Shown here piece after piece: positions 30,109 through 37,730 of a stretch of DNA of 43,255 bases. A program made the translations under genes and the position numbers. Origin of the DNA: Comamonadaceae bacterium ALPHA2B (GTDB taxonomy: Bacteria > Pseudomonadota > Gammaproteobacteria > Burkholderiales > Burkholderiaceae_C); the NCBI GenBank assembly GCA_005503065.1, contig SCOE01000045.1, positions 1 through 43,255 on the forward strand. The letters run 5' to 3'. Numbering within the stretch: the stretch's first letter is position 1; every line of letters starts with the position of its first letter. The notes below the pieces were generated by a model. That model made no database searches. It was given only the letters and a program-made list of their open reading frames with translations, and was not told the origin of the DNA.

Positions 30109-31578
30109 TCAGGGCTTCATGAATCCGACGTCGCGCGGGTAGGCGATGCCGTTGGCGTTGCCGCCGAAGTTCTTCAGGTTGGGCAGGATGCGCAGCTGGT
30201 CGGCATCCGACACGCCGAACCACTTGGCCAGCGTGGCGGCGTACTGGTCGACCGAGGTGCTCGGAATCAGGCGGCCCTGGCCGACGTGCCACTGGTCGAT
30301 GTCGCCGCTGGTGTTGCCGGTGCTCACCGGCGGCGCGACGCCGTAGATCGCCTTGCCCTTCACCGCGCCGCCCACCACCACGTGGTGGCCGCCCCAGCCG
30401 TGGTCGGTGCCGTCGCCGTTGCTCGCCAGCGTGCGGCCGAAGTCCGACGCGGTAAAGCAGGTGACGTTCTGGTCCAGGCCCTGTACGACCATCTCGGCCT
30501 GGAAGGCCTTGAGCGCGTCGGAGAGATTACGCATCAGCCCGACCTGGTTGGCGATCAGGTTGTCGTGCAGGTCGAAGCCGCCCATGGAAACGAAGAAGAC
30601 CTGGCGCTTGGCGCCCAGCGTGCTGCGCCCGCGGATCAGCCGCGCGACCATCGCGAGCTGGCTGGCCAGCCCGTTGTTGGCCGGGAAGGTGCCGGTGGGA
30701 TAGCCGCTGCCGATGGCGCCGTTGACGGTGTCGGCCGCGCCGATGGCCCGCGCGGTGACGCGGTTGTATTCGTTCTCGAGCGTGTGGGTGCGGGCCTGCT
30801 GCACCAGCGCGCTCATCGCGGCATTGACCTTGCGCGAGCCGAAGGTCGAGCCGCCGCTGCGCACCGAGTTGATCGACACCGCGCCGCCCGTGCCCACCTG
30901 GTAGCACAGCGTGTTGTCGCCCGAGAGGAAGACCGCGTTGCCGGCCACCGAGATGCAGGTGAACAGCGCATTGCCGTTCTGGCTCAGCACCTCGTCGCCG
31001 ATGTTGCCGCCCCAGCCGATGGTCGAGCCCTCGGGCGAGGAGGACTGCCAGGTCGACTGCTGGTCGTTGTGCGAGAAGAGCTTGGGCGGGATCGGGTACA
31101 GCGCGCGGTTGCTGCTGGCGTACTGCGAGCGGGTGAGCGGAACCACCAGCGGGCCGACGTTGAGCTGCACCGCCGCCTGGCCCGCGTCGAAGAGGCTGGC
31201 CAGCCCGGTCATGGCCGGGTGGAAGGCGTACTGCCGCCCGCCCGGCAGGGCGACGGTCGGGTTCAGCAGCGTGGCCGTGAGGTCGGCCTTGGCGATGGCG
31301 ATGCCGCCGGCCGTCTGGTTGGCGCCGCCGCCGCGGATCGTCGAGTAGGCGTTGTAGCTGGGGTCGTCATACGTGACGACGGTGTTGGCGTAGTCGTTGC
31401 CGCCGTAGAGGAAGACGCAGACCAGCGCCTTGTAGTCGGTGGCGGTCTGCGCCGCGGCTTCGCCCATGCCGGCCAGGCTCAGGGCCCAGGGTGCCGCGCT
31501 GCCGGCGATGCCGAGGTGGCCCAGGCGGCGCAGGAAGGCGCGGCGGCTGTGGCGGGCGTCGGATTCGATCAGGTGCAT
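30109..31578 (-). CDS. DUF1501 protein (alkaline-phosphatase/sulfatase-like fold), Tat-exported
   Basis: A 489-residue protein. The N-terminus S-R-R-A-F-L-R-R-L with a hydrophobic stretch and A-A-A-Q is a good twin-arginine signal, so it folds in the cytoplasm before export. Y-K-A-L-V-C-V-F-L-Y-G-G-N-D and S-D-F-G-R-T-L-A-S-N-G-D-G-T-D-H-G-W-G-G-H-H are DUF1501 hallmarks; the family is predicted to have the alkaline-phosphatase superfamily fold with a metal site, and no activity is established. ATG 31578 follows GGAG. It lies 16 bases after a DUF1800 gene, the usual partner of this family. Role unknown, possibly envelope or surface assembly. Confidence 0.88.
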   Translation of the reverse strand: MHLIESDARHSRRAFLRRLGHLGIAGSAAPWALSLAGMGEAAAQTATDYKALVCVFLYGGNDYANTVVTYDDPSYNAYSTIRGGGANQTAGGIAIAKADLTATLLNPTVALPGGRQYAFHPAMTGLASLFDAGQAAVQLNVGPLVVPLTRSQYASSNRALYPIPPKLFSHNDQQSTWQSSSPEGSTIGWGGNIGDEVLSQNGNALFTCISVAGNAVFLSGDNTLCYQVGTGGAVSINSVRSGGSTFGSRKVNAAMSALVQQARTHTLENEYNRVTARAIGAADTVNGAIGSGYPTGTFPANNGLASQLAMVARLIRGRSTLGAKRQVFFVSMGGFDLHDNLIANQVGLMRNLSDALKAFQAEMVVQGLDQNVTCFTASDFGRTLASNGDGTDHGWGGHHVVVGGAVKGKAIYGVAPPVSTGNTSGDIDQWHVGQGRLIPSTSVDQYAATLAKWFGVSDADQLRILPNLKNFGGNANGIAYPRDVGFMKP

Positions 31579-31594
31579 GGTCGTCTCCGGACTT

Positions 31595-33505
31595 TCACTT
31601 CTGGACAAGGTATTCGGGGCAGGCCATCACCAGCAGCACGGCCGCCGTGATGCGGTTGAGCTTGACGGCATCGGTGCTGCTGGCCGTCACTGCAGGGTCG
31701 CTCAGCGCGTCGACGATCAGGGCCCGGGTGGCCGCCGACAGCTGGTTGGCCGTGAACAGCAGCGCGAGTCGGTCGACCAGCGCGGCCGGATCGAGCACCA
31801 GCGCCTTCTCGTTCGCGTAGGCCGCGACCACGTCCTTGCCGTTGAACCCGTTCTGCAGGACGCCGGCGAGAAAGTTGATGTAGCCGCCGACCGAGGTCTC
31901 GGTGACGATCTGGAACTCCGGCGCCACCATGCCCTTGGCGGCGATCGCGGTGGAAGGCGGCACGTAGCCGGGCCGGTAGAAATTGAACACCGAGGGCGAG
32001 CGCAGCGGGCTTTGGCCCAGCCCATTGGACGTGCTCGACAGGTTGCCGATCCGCCAGGTGCCGGCCGCCGACGCGACCCCGCAGGTGCGCGCCCACTGCA
32101 CGAAGCGCACCATCGGCTCGCGCACATGGCCGAAGTCGGGGCTGTCCAGCCCGGCGGGACTGCGCGCCTCGTTGTCCAGCAGGATGGCGGCGATCACGCT
32201 CTTCATGTCGCCACGCACGCCGGCGCCGTTGTTCGCGAACACCTCGGCCACGCGCTTCACGTAGGCGGGCGAGGGGTTGCTCGTCACCAGGCGCTGGATC
32301 AGCTGCCGGCTGATGAAGGGCGCGGTGTTGGGATGCGCGACGAGCGCGTCGAGCGCGATCTTCAGGGCCTGGTCGCCCGGCGTGCCCGCGGGGACCGTGG
32401 TGCCCAGGAAGGTGGCGGCGAGCGTGGAGTGGCGCGAGGCGGTGAGCGCCATCGGCCGCTGCGTCCAGGCATTGCTTTCGATGGTGTAGCTGGCGCCGGG
32501 CGGCGTGACGGTGTTGCGCTCGGCCGTGCGGATGTCGAGGTCGTAGCCGGTGAAGACACGCGCCAGGTTGGTCACGTCGTCCTGCGTGTAGCTGTCCAGC
32601 GGCTTGCCGGCGCCGTCGGTCTTCACGCTGCCGTCGGCGTTGAGCTGCACCAGGCCGATGGTCATGAGCTGCATGACCTCGCGCGCGTAGTTCTCGTCGG
32701 GCTGGCGGCCGGTGGAGGCGTTCTCCTTCTGGTTGCCCTTGGTGTTCAGGTAGAACCCCATCGCCGGGTTGAGGGTGATGTCCTCGATCAGCTTGCGGAA
32801 GTTGGTCGTGGCGCCAGCGACCAGCACGTCCCAGTACTGGGCCATCGTGTGCACCGGCCAGTTGGAGCCGATGTCGTTGCCCGAGACCACGAAAATCTCG
32901 GAAAAGGCCAGCGCCACGCGCTTGCGCAGTCCGTCGGGCGAGGCAATGAGCTGCTTCCACACCATCGCGTCGAGGTCGAGCGTGTTGGTGGTGGTGGCGT
33001 AGGGCAGCGTTTCCAGCCAGGCCCAGGCGCCCTGGCTGGCGGGCGCATCGAACTGCTCGCCCAGCCAGGGCAGGTAGCCCTTGGCCCGCACGGCCGCGAT
33101 CTCTTCGGGCGAGGCCGAGAACTGCGCCTGGAGCAGGAAGCGTGCGGCCTCGGCGTCGCTCTTGGCTTCGGGGTAGAGATAGGTCGCGGCCGCCGGCGTC
33201 TGGGCCAGCGGCGTCAGCGAGCCGGCCGACGGCGCCGTGGTGCCGCTGCCCGTCGCGCTGTCGCTGCCGCTGCCGCTGCCGGCGAGCCCCAGCAGCCCGA
33301 TGCCGCCGCCGCCGCCGCCGCCACCGCCACCGCCACAGGCGGACAGCGCGGCGAGGGCCACCGCGCTCAAGGCGACGCCCCATGGCATGCCGGGGCGCGG
33401 CGCCGCCTCCGCACGGGCTGGCGCCCGCGCCTCGTCGCGCGGTGCCGAAGGCGGCTGCGCTCGATCACCGGCCACGGCGTGGCCGGCCTCGATGTCTTCG
33501 ATCAT
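31595..33505 (-). CDS. DUF1800 lipoprotein with poly-Gly tract
   Basis: A 636-residue DUF1800 protein. D-A-E-A-A-R-F-L-L-Q-A-Q-F near residue 110 and later Q-P-D-E-N-Y-A-R-E-V-M-Q-L-M-T-I-G and R-S-P-S-V-F-N-F-Y-R-P-G-Y are typical. A lipobox L-S-A-C (C57) lies behind an unusually long, Arg/Pro-rich 39-residue leader, followed by 11 glycines encoded by a GGC-like trinucleotide run. The start ATG 33505 is uncertain: M40 would give a normal-length lipoprotein signal but has no good ribosome site. It is transcribed with the DUF1501 gene 16 bases downstream. Function of the pair is not established. Confidence 0.85.
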   Translation of the reverse strand: MIEDIEAGHAVAGDRAQPPSAPRDEARAPARAEAAPRPGMPWGVALSAVALAALSACGGGGGGGGGGGIGLLGLAGSGSGSDSATGSGTTAPSAGSLTPLAQTPAAATYLYPEAKSDAEAARFLLQAQFSASPEEIAAVRAKGYLPWLGEQFDAPASQGAWAWLETLPYATTTNTLDLDAMVWKQLIASPDGLRKRVALAFSEIFVVSGNDIGSNWPVHTMAQYWDVLVAGATTNFRKLIEDITLNPAMGFYLNTKGNQKENASTGRQPDENYAREVMQLMTIGLVQLNADGSVKTDGAGKPLDSYTQDDVTNLARVFTGYDLDIRTAERNTVTPPGASYTIESNAWTQRPMALTASRHSTLAATFLGTTVPAGTPGDQALKIALDALVAHPNTAPFISRQLIQRLVTSNPSPAYVKRVAEVFANNGAGVRGDMKSVIAAILLDNEARSPAGLDSPDFGHVREPMVRFVQWARTCGVASAAGTWRIGNLSSTSNGLGQSPLRSPSVFNFYRPGYVPPSTAIAAKGMVAPEFQIVTETSVGGYINFLAGVLQNGFNGKDVVAAYANEKALVLDPAALVDRLALLFTANQLSAATRALIVDALSDPAVTASSTDAVKLNRITAAVLLVMACPEYLVQK

Positions 33506-33660
33506 GGAACCCCTCGCTCCAGCGGCGTCGGCCGCCTCGTTCGTGCTGGCTTTTCTTCTTCCCCATCCCGCCGCAGGCAATCCCCATGCCTGCGGCCGGC
33601 GAGGGCGAACGGACTGTAGGAGGGGCCGAACGGCGTTTTCGCCGCGAATTTGTGACTTTT

Positions 33661-33688
33661 CTGTCAGTTTCGCGTCACGCGGTGACAG
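33661..33688. promoter_or_regulatory. Nested palindrome between pyrF and the DUF1800 gene
   Basis: GTCAC-GCG-GTGAC (33674-33686) is a perfect palindrome, with CTGTCA (33661-33666) repeated inverted as TGACAG (33683-33688). It lies in the 213-base gap upstream of the DUF1800 gene and could be an operator or fold at the end of the pyrF transcript. No T-run is present. Nothing else is evident in this gap. Confidence 0.4.
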
Positions 33689-33718
33689 CAACACGCGCCG
33701 GATGGCACGCGGGGTGGG

Positions 33719-34543
33719 TCAGGCTTTGGCCGCCTCGAGCAGGTCGCGGGTGCGCAGCGCCTCACGGCGCGCGGCGGCGGCGAAGTCGTCCCCCGAAGAG
33801 GCGTAGCAGATCGCGCGGGAGGAGTTCACCACGATGGGCGCGTCGGGCCGCCAGCCGGCACGGACCGTCGCCACGGCATCGCCGCCCTGGGCACCGACCC
33901 CCGGGATCAGCAGCGGCGCCGTGGGCGCCAGCGCGCGCACGCGCTCGATCTCCTCCGGGTAGGTGGCACCGACCACCAGCCCGAGCTGGCCGTTGAGGTT
34001 CCACGGCCCCTGAGCGAGCCGCGCCACATGCTCGTACAGCAAAGGCTCTCCGGCGACGCTGCCCAGGCGCTGCGACTGCAGGTCGTCACCACCCGGATTG
34101 CTGGTTCGGCAGAGGAGAAAGGCGCCCTTGTCCCGGTACTGGAGGTAGGGCGAGACCGAATCGAAACCCATGAAGGGCGACAGCGTCACCGCATCGGCGC
34201 CATAGCGCTCGAAGGCCTCGATCGCGTACTGCTCGGCGGTGGAGCCGATATCGCCACGCTTGGCATCGAGGATCACCGGCACCGCCGGCGCCACCGCGCG
34301 GATGTGGGCGATGAGTTTCTCGAGCTGCAGTTCGGCGCGATGGGCGGCGAAGTAGGCGATCTGGGGCTTGAAGGCGATCACGCAGTCGGCCGTCGCCTCC
34401 ACGATCTGCGCACAAAAGTCGTAGATCCTGGACGCATCCGCTCTCAACGCGCCGGGAAATCGCGATGGCTCAGGATCCAGGCCCACGCACAGCAGGGAAC
34501 GGTTCTGGCGCTCTGCCGCGCGCAACTGGTCGATGAAAGCCAT
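33719..34543 (-). CDS. pyrF: Orotidine 5'-phosphate decarboxylase
   Basis: A 274-residue decarboxylase that makes UMP from OMP in pyrimidine synthesis. Its length and layout fit the longer subfamily 2 enzymes. L-L-C-V-G-L-D-P-E-P begins the barrel, and I-L-D-A-K-R-G-D-I-G-S-T (D93, K95, D98) is the catalytic Asp/Lys motif; P-G-V-G-A-Q-G-G-D binds the phosphate. TAGAAT sits 6 bases before the ATG with no ribosome-binding site, so the mRNA may be leaderless. It is separated from the upstream uracil-DNA-glycosylase homologue by 48 bases. Confidence 0.95.
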   Translation of the reverse strand: MAFIDQLRAAERQNRSLLCVGLDPEPSRFPGALRADASRIYDFCAQIVEATADCVIAFKPQIAYFAAHRAELQLEKLIAHIRAVAPAVPVILDAKRGDIGSTAEQYAIEAFERYGADAVTLSPFMGFDSVSPYLQYRDKGAFLLCRTSNPGGDDLQSQRLGSVAGEPLLYEHVARLAQGPWNLNGQLGLVVGATYPEEIERVRALAPTAPLLIPGVGAQGGDAVATVRAGWRPDAPIVVNSSRAICYASSGDDFAAAARREALRTRDLLEAAKA

Positions 34544-34591
34544 CCGGCGATTCTAGGTGGCGCCCCCGGCAGGACCGCGGCCCGGTCTCGC

Positions 34592-35386
34592 TCAGCCGGC
34601 GTGGCGTTCGAAGTGCGCCGCTGCCAGGCACAGGTCGGCCCAGGCGCGCGCCTTGTCGGCGCCATTGCGCAGCAGGTAGGCCGGGTGGTAGGTGGCGACC
34701 ACATGCGTCGCCGGGCCCAGGGCCGGCAACCGGCCGGCCTGGCCGCGCAGGCGGCCCAGCGGCTCCTGGCGGCCGAGCAGGCGCTGGGCCGACAGCGGCC
34801 CCATCGCCAGCACGATGCGCGGCGCCAGCGGTACGGCCCAGGCATCGAAGGCGACCTCGAAGTCGGCATCGTCCTCGGCCACCGGCGCGCCTGCCACGGC
34901 GCGGTGCGCACGCACCAGGTGCACCGGCGCCGTGCCGGTGTGCAGCTGCAACGCGCGCAGCATCTGGTCGAGCAGACGGCCGGCGTCGCCGGCGAGCGGT
35001 GCGCCATGCCGGCCGTCAGCGCCTGGCGGCATGTCGGCCACGACGAGCCAGCCTCCGGTGACGGCGCGGCCCTCGTCCGCATAGAGGGCCTGGGGCGCAC
35101 CGATGCGCAGATCGGAGGCGCCGGCTGCGCCCGTCGAGGCGGGCTGCGCCGGGCGCGCAGCAGGCGCCACGGGCCGCGGCGACGCGGCCACGGGTGGGGG
35201 TGACGGGGGCGGCGCGATCGGGCGGGCCGCGAGGGCGGCCACCGGCACGGACGCATCGTCCACCGGCACGTCCGCCTGCGGCTCGTCGGGCACCACCACG
35301 GGCGCCTGGCGCGCCGTGGGCAGCCAGACCTTGACGCCCATCTCTTCCAGCATCGCGCGCTGGCGTGCGTCGAGCACCAGGCTCAT
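34592..35386 (-). CDS. Uracil-DNA glycosylase family protein, divergent
   Basis: A 264-residue protein of the family 4/5 uracil-DNA glycosylase superfamily. The C-terminal motif Y-H-P-A-Y-L-L-R (H234) is intact, and the middle V-A-D-M-P-P-G-A-D-G-R-H-G-A-P-L-A-G-D-A-G-R-L-L-D aligns with the first motif, where family 4 has G-E-A-P-G. The N-terminal cysteines that hold the iron-sulfur cluster in family 4 are absent (a single Cys occurs near the C-terminus); instead there is a 60-residue Pro/Ala linker after a short helix. Activity is therefore uncertain. AGGAGG lies 7 bases before ATG 35386. It follows rimI, an arrangement I recall from other Betaproteobacteria. Confidence 0.8.
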   Translation of the reverse strand: MSLVLDARQRAMLEEMGVKVWLPTARQAPVVVPDEPQADVPVDDASVPVAALAARPIAPPPSPPPVAASPRPVAPAARPAQPASTGAAGASDLRIGAPQALYADEGRAVTGGWLVVADMPPGADGRHGAPLAGDAGRLLDQMLRALQLHTGTAPVHLVRAHRAVAGAPVAEDDADFEVAFDAWAVPLAPRIVLAMGPLSAQRLLGRQEPLGRLRGQAGRLPALGPATHVVATYHPAYLLRNGADKARAWADLCLAAAHFERHAG

Positions 35387-35447
35387 GGCCGACCCTCCTG
35401 TTCCGCGCGCGGCAGTTGCGGGGGCCGACGAAGCAGCAGAGCCCGGT

Positions 35448-35957
35448 TCATCGGCGCAGCGCCCCCCAGGCACTGGCCGGCTCGTTCAGGCGCAGGCTCA
35501 TGACGATGGCGTCTTCGCGCCGGCCGCCCGCCGCGGGGTAGTAAGCCTTGCGCACGCCGACCCGGCGGAAGCCGTGGCGCAGGTAGACGTCCTGCGCGCG
35601 CCCGTTGCTGGTGCGCACCTCGAGCCACAGCCACTGCGCGCGCTGGGCACGCGCCCAGCCGCCCAGGGCCTCGAGCATCAGCGGGGCCCAGCCCTGGCGC
35701 TGGAAGGCCGGCGCCACGGTGATGTTGAGCAGATGCACCTCGTCCACGCCCTGCATGGCGACGAAGTAGCCGAGCAGCGATTCGGGCTCGCCTGCGGTGA
35801 GCACCTGGCAGTGGTAGCCGGCATGCAGCGAATCGATGAAGTTGCCGCGCGTCCACGGGTGCGAGTAGGCCTGCTGCTCGACCGCGACCACCGCGTCCAC
35901 GTGGGCGACGGTCATCGGCTCGAGCCGGGCTTCGCGGGCGTCCAGGACGGCACTCAT
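35448..35957 (-). CDS. rimI: Ribosomal protein S18-alanine N-acetyltransferase
   Basis: A 169-residue GNAT acetyltransferase that modifies the N-terminal alanine of S18. M-T-V-A-H-V-D-A-V-V-A-V-E-Q-Q-A-Y-S-H-P-W-T is a RimI-type start, the acetyl-CoA loop is R-Q-G-W-A-P (R/Q-x-x-G-x-A form), and L-E-V-R-T-S-N-G-R-A-Q-D-V-Y-L-R-H-G-F-R-R-V-G-V-R is the signature end of the fold. The start overlaps the stop of tsaB (ATGA, 35957-35954), and tsaB-rimI pairing is common, supporting the call. Confidence 0.92.
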   Translation of the reverse strand: MSAVLDAREARLEPMTVAHVDAVVAVEQQAYSHPWTRGNFIDSLHAGYHCQVLTAGEPESLLGYFVAMQGVDEVHLLNITVAPAFQRQGWAPLMLEALGGWARAQRAQWLWLEVRTSNGRAQDVYLRHGFRRVGVRKAYYPAAGGRREDAIVMSLRLNEPASAWGALRR

Positions 35958-36658
35958 GAACGGTCAATCTGGGCTTGCTTGGCCGCGGCACGCTCGGCCG
36001 TGGTCTGCGCCACTTTATCGCGAACGTAGAGCGGCCAGGCACGGTCGGCCGGCACGGCCGCGCCCGCAGCCAGCAGGCCGGGCGCCAGGCGCAGCATCGC
36101 CGCCGCGGTGGGCAGCGCCTCCTGGCGCGGCGCGCCGGCGGGCAGGCGGTCGCCATATGCGGCGAAGGCGTTGCCGGCCAGCGTCCAGCCGGGCGGCACG
36201 ACGACGTCCTCCGGCGCCATCAGGCACGCTTCGCCGGCGGCATCGCCCAGCGGGTGCGGCGTGCCACCGAAGGCGAAGGCGGCGGTGTAGACCTCGTCCA
36301 TGCGGGCGTCGAGCACGGCGACGATGCGGGTCGCGCCGCCGAGCAGGCGGGCTTCTTCGGCCACCGCATGCAGCGTGTCGACGGGCAGCACAGGCAGGCC
36401 GGCGCCGTAGGCCAGCCCCTGCGCCACCGAGCAGGCGGTGCGCAGGCCGGTGAACGAACCCGGCCCGCGGCCGAAGCAGATGGCATCGAGTTCGCGCAGC
36501 GCGAGGCCGGCTTCGGCCAGCAGTTCCTGCACCAGCGGGATCAGCGTGGCCGAGGCCTGGGCGCCGCCGGGTGCCTGGCGCGACCGCACCGCGTCGCCCT
36601 GGCGCACGCCGACGGACAGCTGGTCGGTGCTGGTGTCGAAGGCGAGCAGCTTAGGCAT
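35954..36658 (-). CDS. tsaB: tRNA threonylcarbamoyladenosine biosynthesis protein TsaB
   Basis: A 234-residue ASKHA-fold protein that partners TsaD/TsaE in forming t6A37 on tRNAs reading ANN codons. L-L-A-F-D-T-S-T-D-Q-L-S-V-G-V is the first strand of the fold and F-G-R-G-P-G-S-F-T-G-L-R-T-A is the TsaB signature. It does not need its own catalytic metal. The start ATG overlaps by 8 bases with the 3' end of the upstream transporter gene, and rimI follows with an ATGA overlap, so the three are probably cotranscribed. Confidence 0.94.
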   Translation of the reverse strand: MPKLLAFDTSTDQLSVGVRQGDAVRSRQAPGGAQASATLIPLVQELLAEAGLALRELDAICFGRGPGSFTGLRTACSVAQGLAYGAGLPVLPVDTLHAVAEEARLLGGATRIVAVLDARMDEVYTAAFAFGGTPHPLGDAAGEACLMAPEDVVVPPGWTLAGNAFAAYGDRLPAGAPRQEALPTAAAMLRLAPGLLAAGAAVPADRAWPLYVRDKVAQTTAERAAAKQAQIDRS

Positions 36659-37673
36659 CGAACCGGCCTCCAGCGCCCGCTGGTATTGCGCCGACAGCTA
36701 CCTTTTTGATAGCAGTGCGCTGTACGCCGAAGAGGATGCCCGCCGTCACGAGCGCCAAGCCGGCAATCAGCGTCCAGTGCATCGGCTCGCCCAGGAAGAG
36801 CACGGCACCCAGGGCCGACAGGCCCGGCACCAGCGCCGTGATCATGGTTGACCGCACCGGGCCGAAGTAGCCGATCATCTTCGTGAAGGTGATGCCCGAA
36901 ACGACCACCGACCCCACGCCCTGGAACACCATCTGGAAGGCGATCTCGCCCCAGGGCGCCGTGGGCAGCCGGCTGTGCAGCGCGCCCACGCCGGCCAGCA
37001 GCGCGTACACCGGCACATAGGTCAGCAGCGCGAAGACGGTGATGGCAATGGTCGTGCGCACGGCATCGAGCGCATTGCGCCGCACGATGATGCTGTAGCA
37101 GGCCCAGGAGAAGGCCGCGCTCATGAAGAGCAGGTCGCCCTTCCACACGTCGCCGCCCTCGAAGGCGTGCAGCAGGCTGCGGCCGCCCACCAGCAGGTCG
37201 CCCGCCACGATCAGCGCCAGCCCCGCCGCGCGCATGGGCGTGATGCGATCGCCCAGCACCAGCGCGGCCAGCAGCGCCGTCCACAGCGGCAGGCTGCCGG
37301 GCAGCAGCACCGAGGCGTGCGCCGCCGGTGCGAAGAAGAAGCCGCTGTAGGCCAGTACCGCGTAGGCGACGCCGCCGAAGATCCCGGCCAGCGCGCTCAG
37401 TCGCAGCGACAGCGGCGAGAAGCCGAAGAGCGAACCGCGTTCCGTGCCTTCGGCGCGGCGCTGCTGTGCCACCAGCCAGGCGCCCCAGGGCACCAGGATC
37501 AGGCTCGCGCCCAGGATGCGGGCCACCGCGAGGTCCAGCGGGCTCAGCGACCGGGCGGCCGAGGCGCGCGCGACGATGATGAAACCCGTCCATACCAGCA
37601 CCGTGATGACGGCCGCAGCGACGCCCACGGCCCGGGGCGACAGGCGGAAGGTCGGGGACGCGGCAGCGGGCAT
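36651..37673 (-). CDS. EamA/DMT-family transporter
   Basis: A 340-residue membrane protein with ten predicted helices in two EamA repeats (first starting V-G-V-A-A-A-V-I-T-V-L-V-W-T-G-F-I; second at G-D-L-L-F-M-S-A-A-F-S-W-A-C-Y-S-I-I-V-R-R). Members export amino acids or metabolites; the substrate is unknown. The ATG at 37673 has GATAAT 6 bases upstream and no ribosome site, so it may be leaderless. The last ~20 residues, after the final helix, are encoded by a dispersed repeat (36667-36715), giving a tail (T-A-I-K-K-V-A-V-G-A-I-P-A-G) not expected in the family. The frame ends 8 bases inside tsaB. Confidence 0.88.
   Translation of the reverse strand: MPAAASPTFRLSPRAVGVAAAVITVLVWTGFIIVARASAARSLSPLDLAVARILGASLILVPWGAWLVAQQRRAEGTERGSLFGFSPLSLRLSALAGIFGGVAYAVLAYSGFFFAPAAHASVLLPGSLPLWTALLAALVLGDRITPMRAAGLALIVAGDLLVGGRSLLHAFEGGDVWKGDLLFMSAAFSWACYSIIVRRNALDAVRTTIAITVFALLTYVPVYALLAGVGALHSRLPTAPWGEIAFQMVFQGVGSVVVSGITFTKMIGYFGPVRSTMITALVPGLSALGAVLFLGEPMHWTLIAGLALVTAGILFGVQRTAIKKVAVGAIPAGAGGRFDA
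36667..36715 (+). repeat. Dispersed hairpin repeat, copy C
   Basis: Plus-strand sequence CCTCCAGCGCCCGCTGG, then TGCGCCGACAGCTACC and TTTTTGATAGCAGT, which aligns with copy B from its GCAGCGCCCG onward. The motif AGCTACCTTTTTGATAGC contains an inverted GCTA pair. It overlaps the 3' coding end of the EamA gene in antisense orientation. Confidence 0.6.
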
Positions 37674-37730
37674 CGGGGCATTATCGAGGGCGCCCTTCGC
37701 CGCTGCCGGGGGCGGGACATGGCGGCGGGC

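Noticed and set aside
33301-33337. Trinucleotide run in the DUF1800 gene as a phase-variation switch
   Set aside because: Changes in steps of three bases keep the frame, so they cannot switch the gene off; only length variation of the Gly tract is possible.
31439-33619. Very long open frame on the plus strand (over 700 codons) opposite the DUF1800/DUF1501 genes
   Set aside because: It is antisense to two genes with strong family signatures and its translation is Arg/Gly/Val/His-rich with no recognisable domain, as expected from GC-rich third positions.
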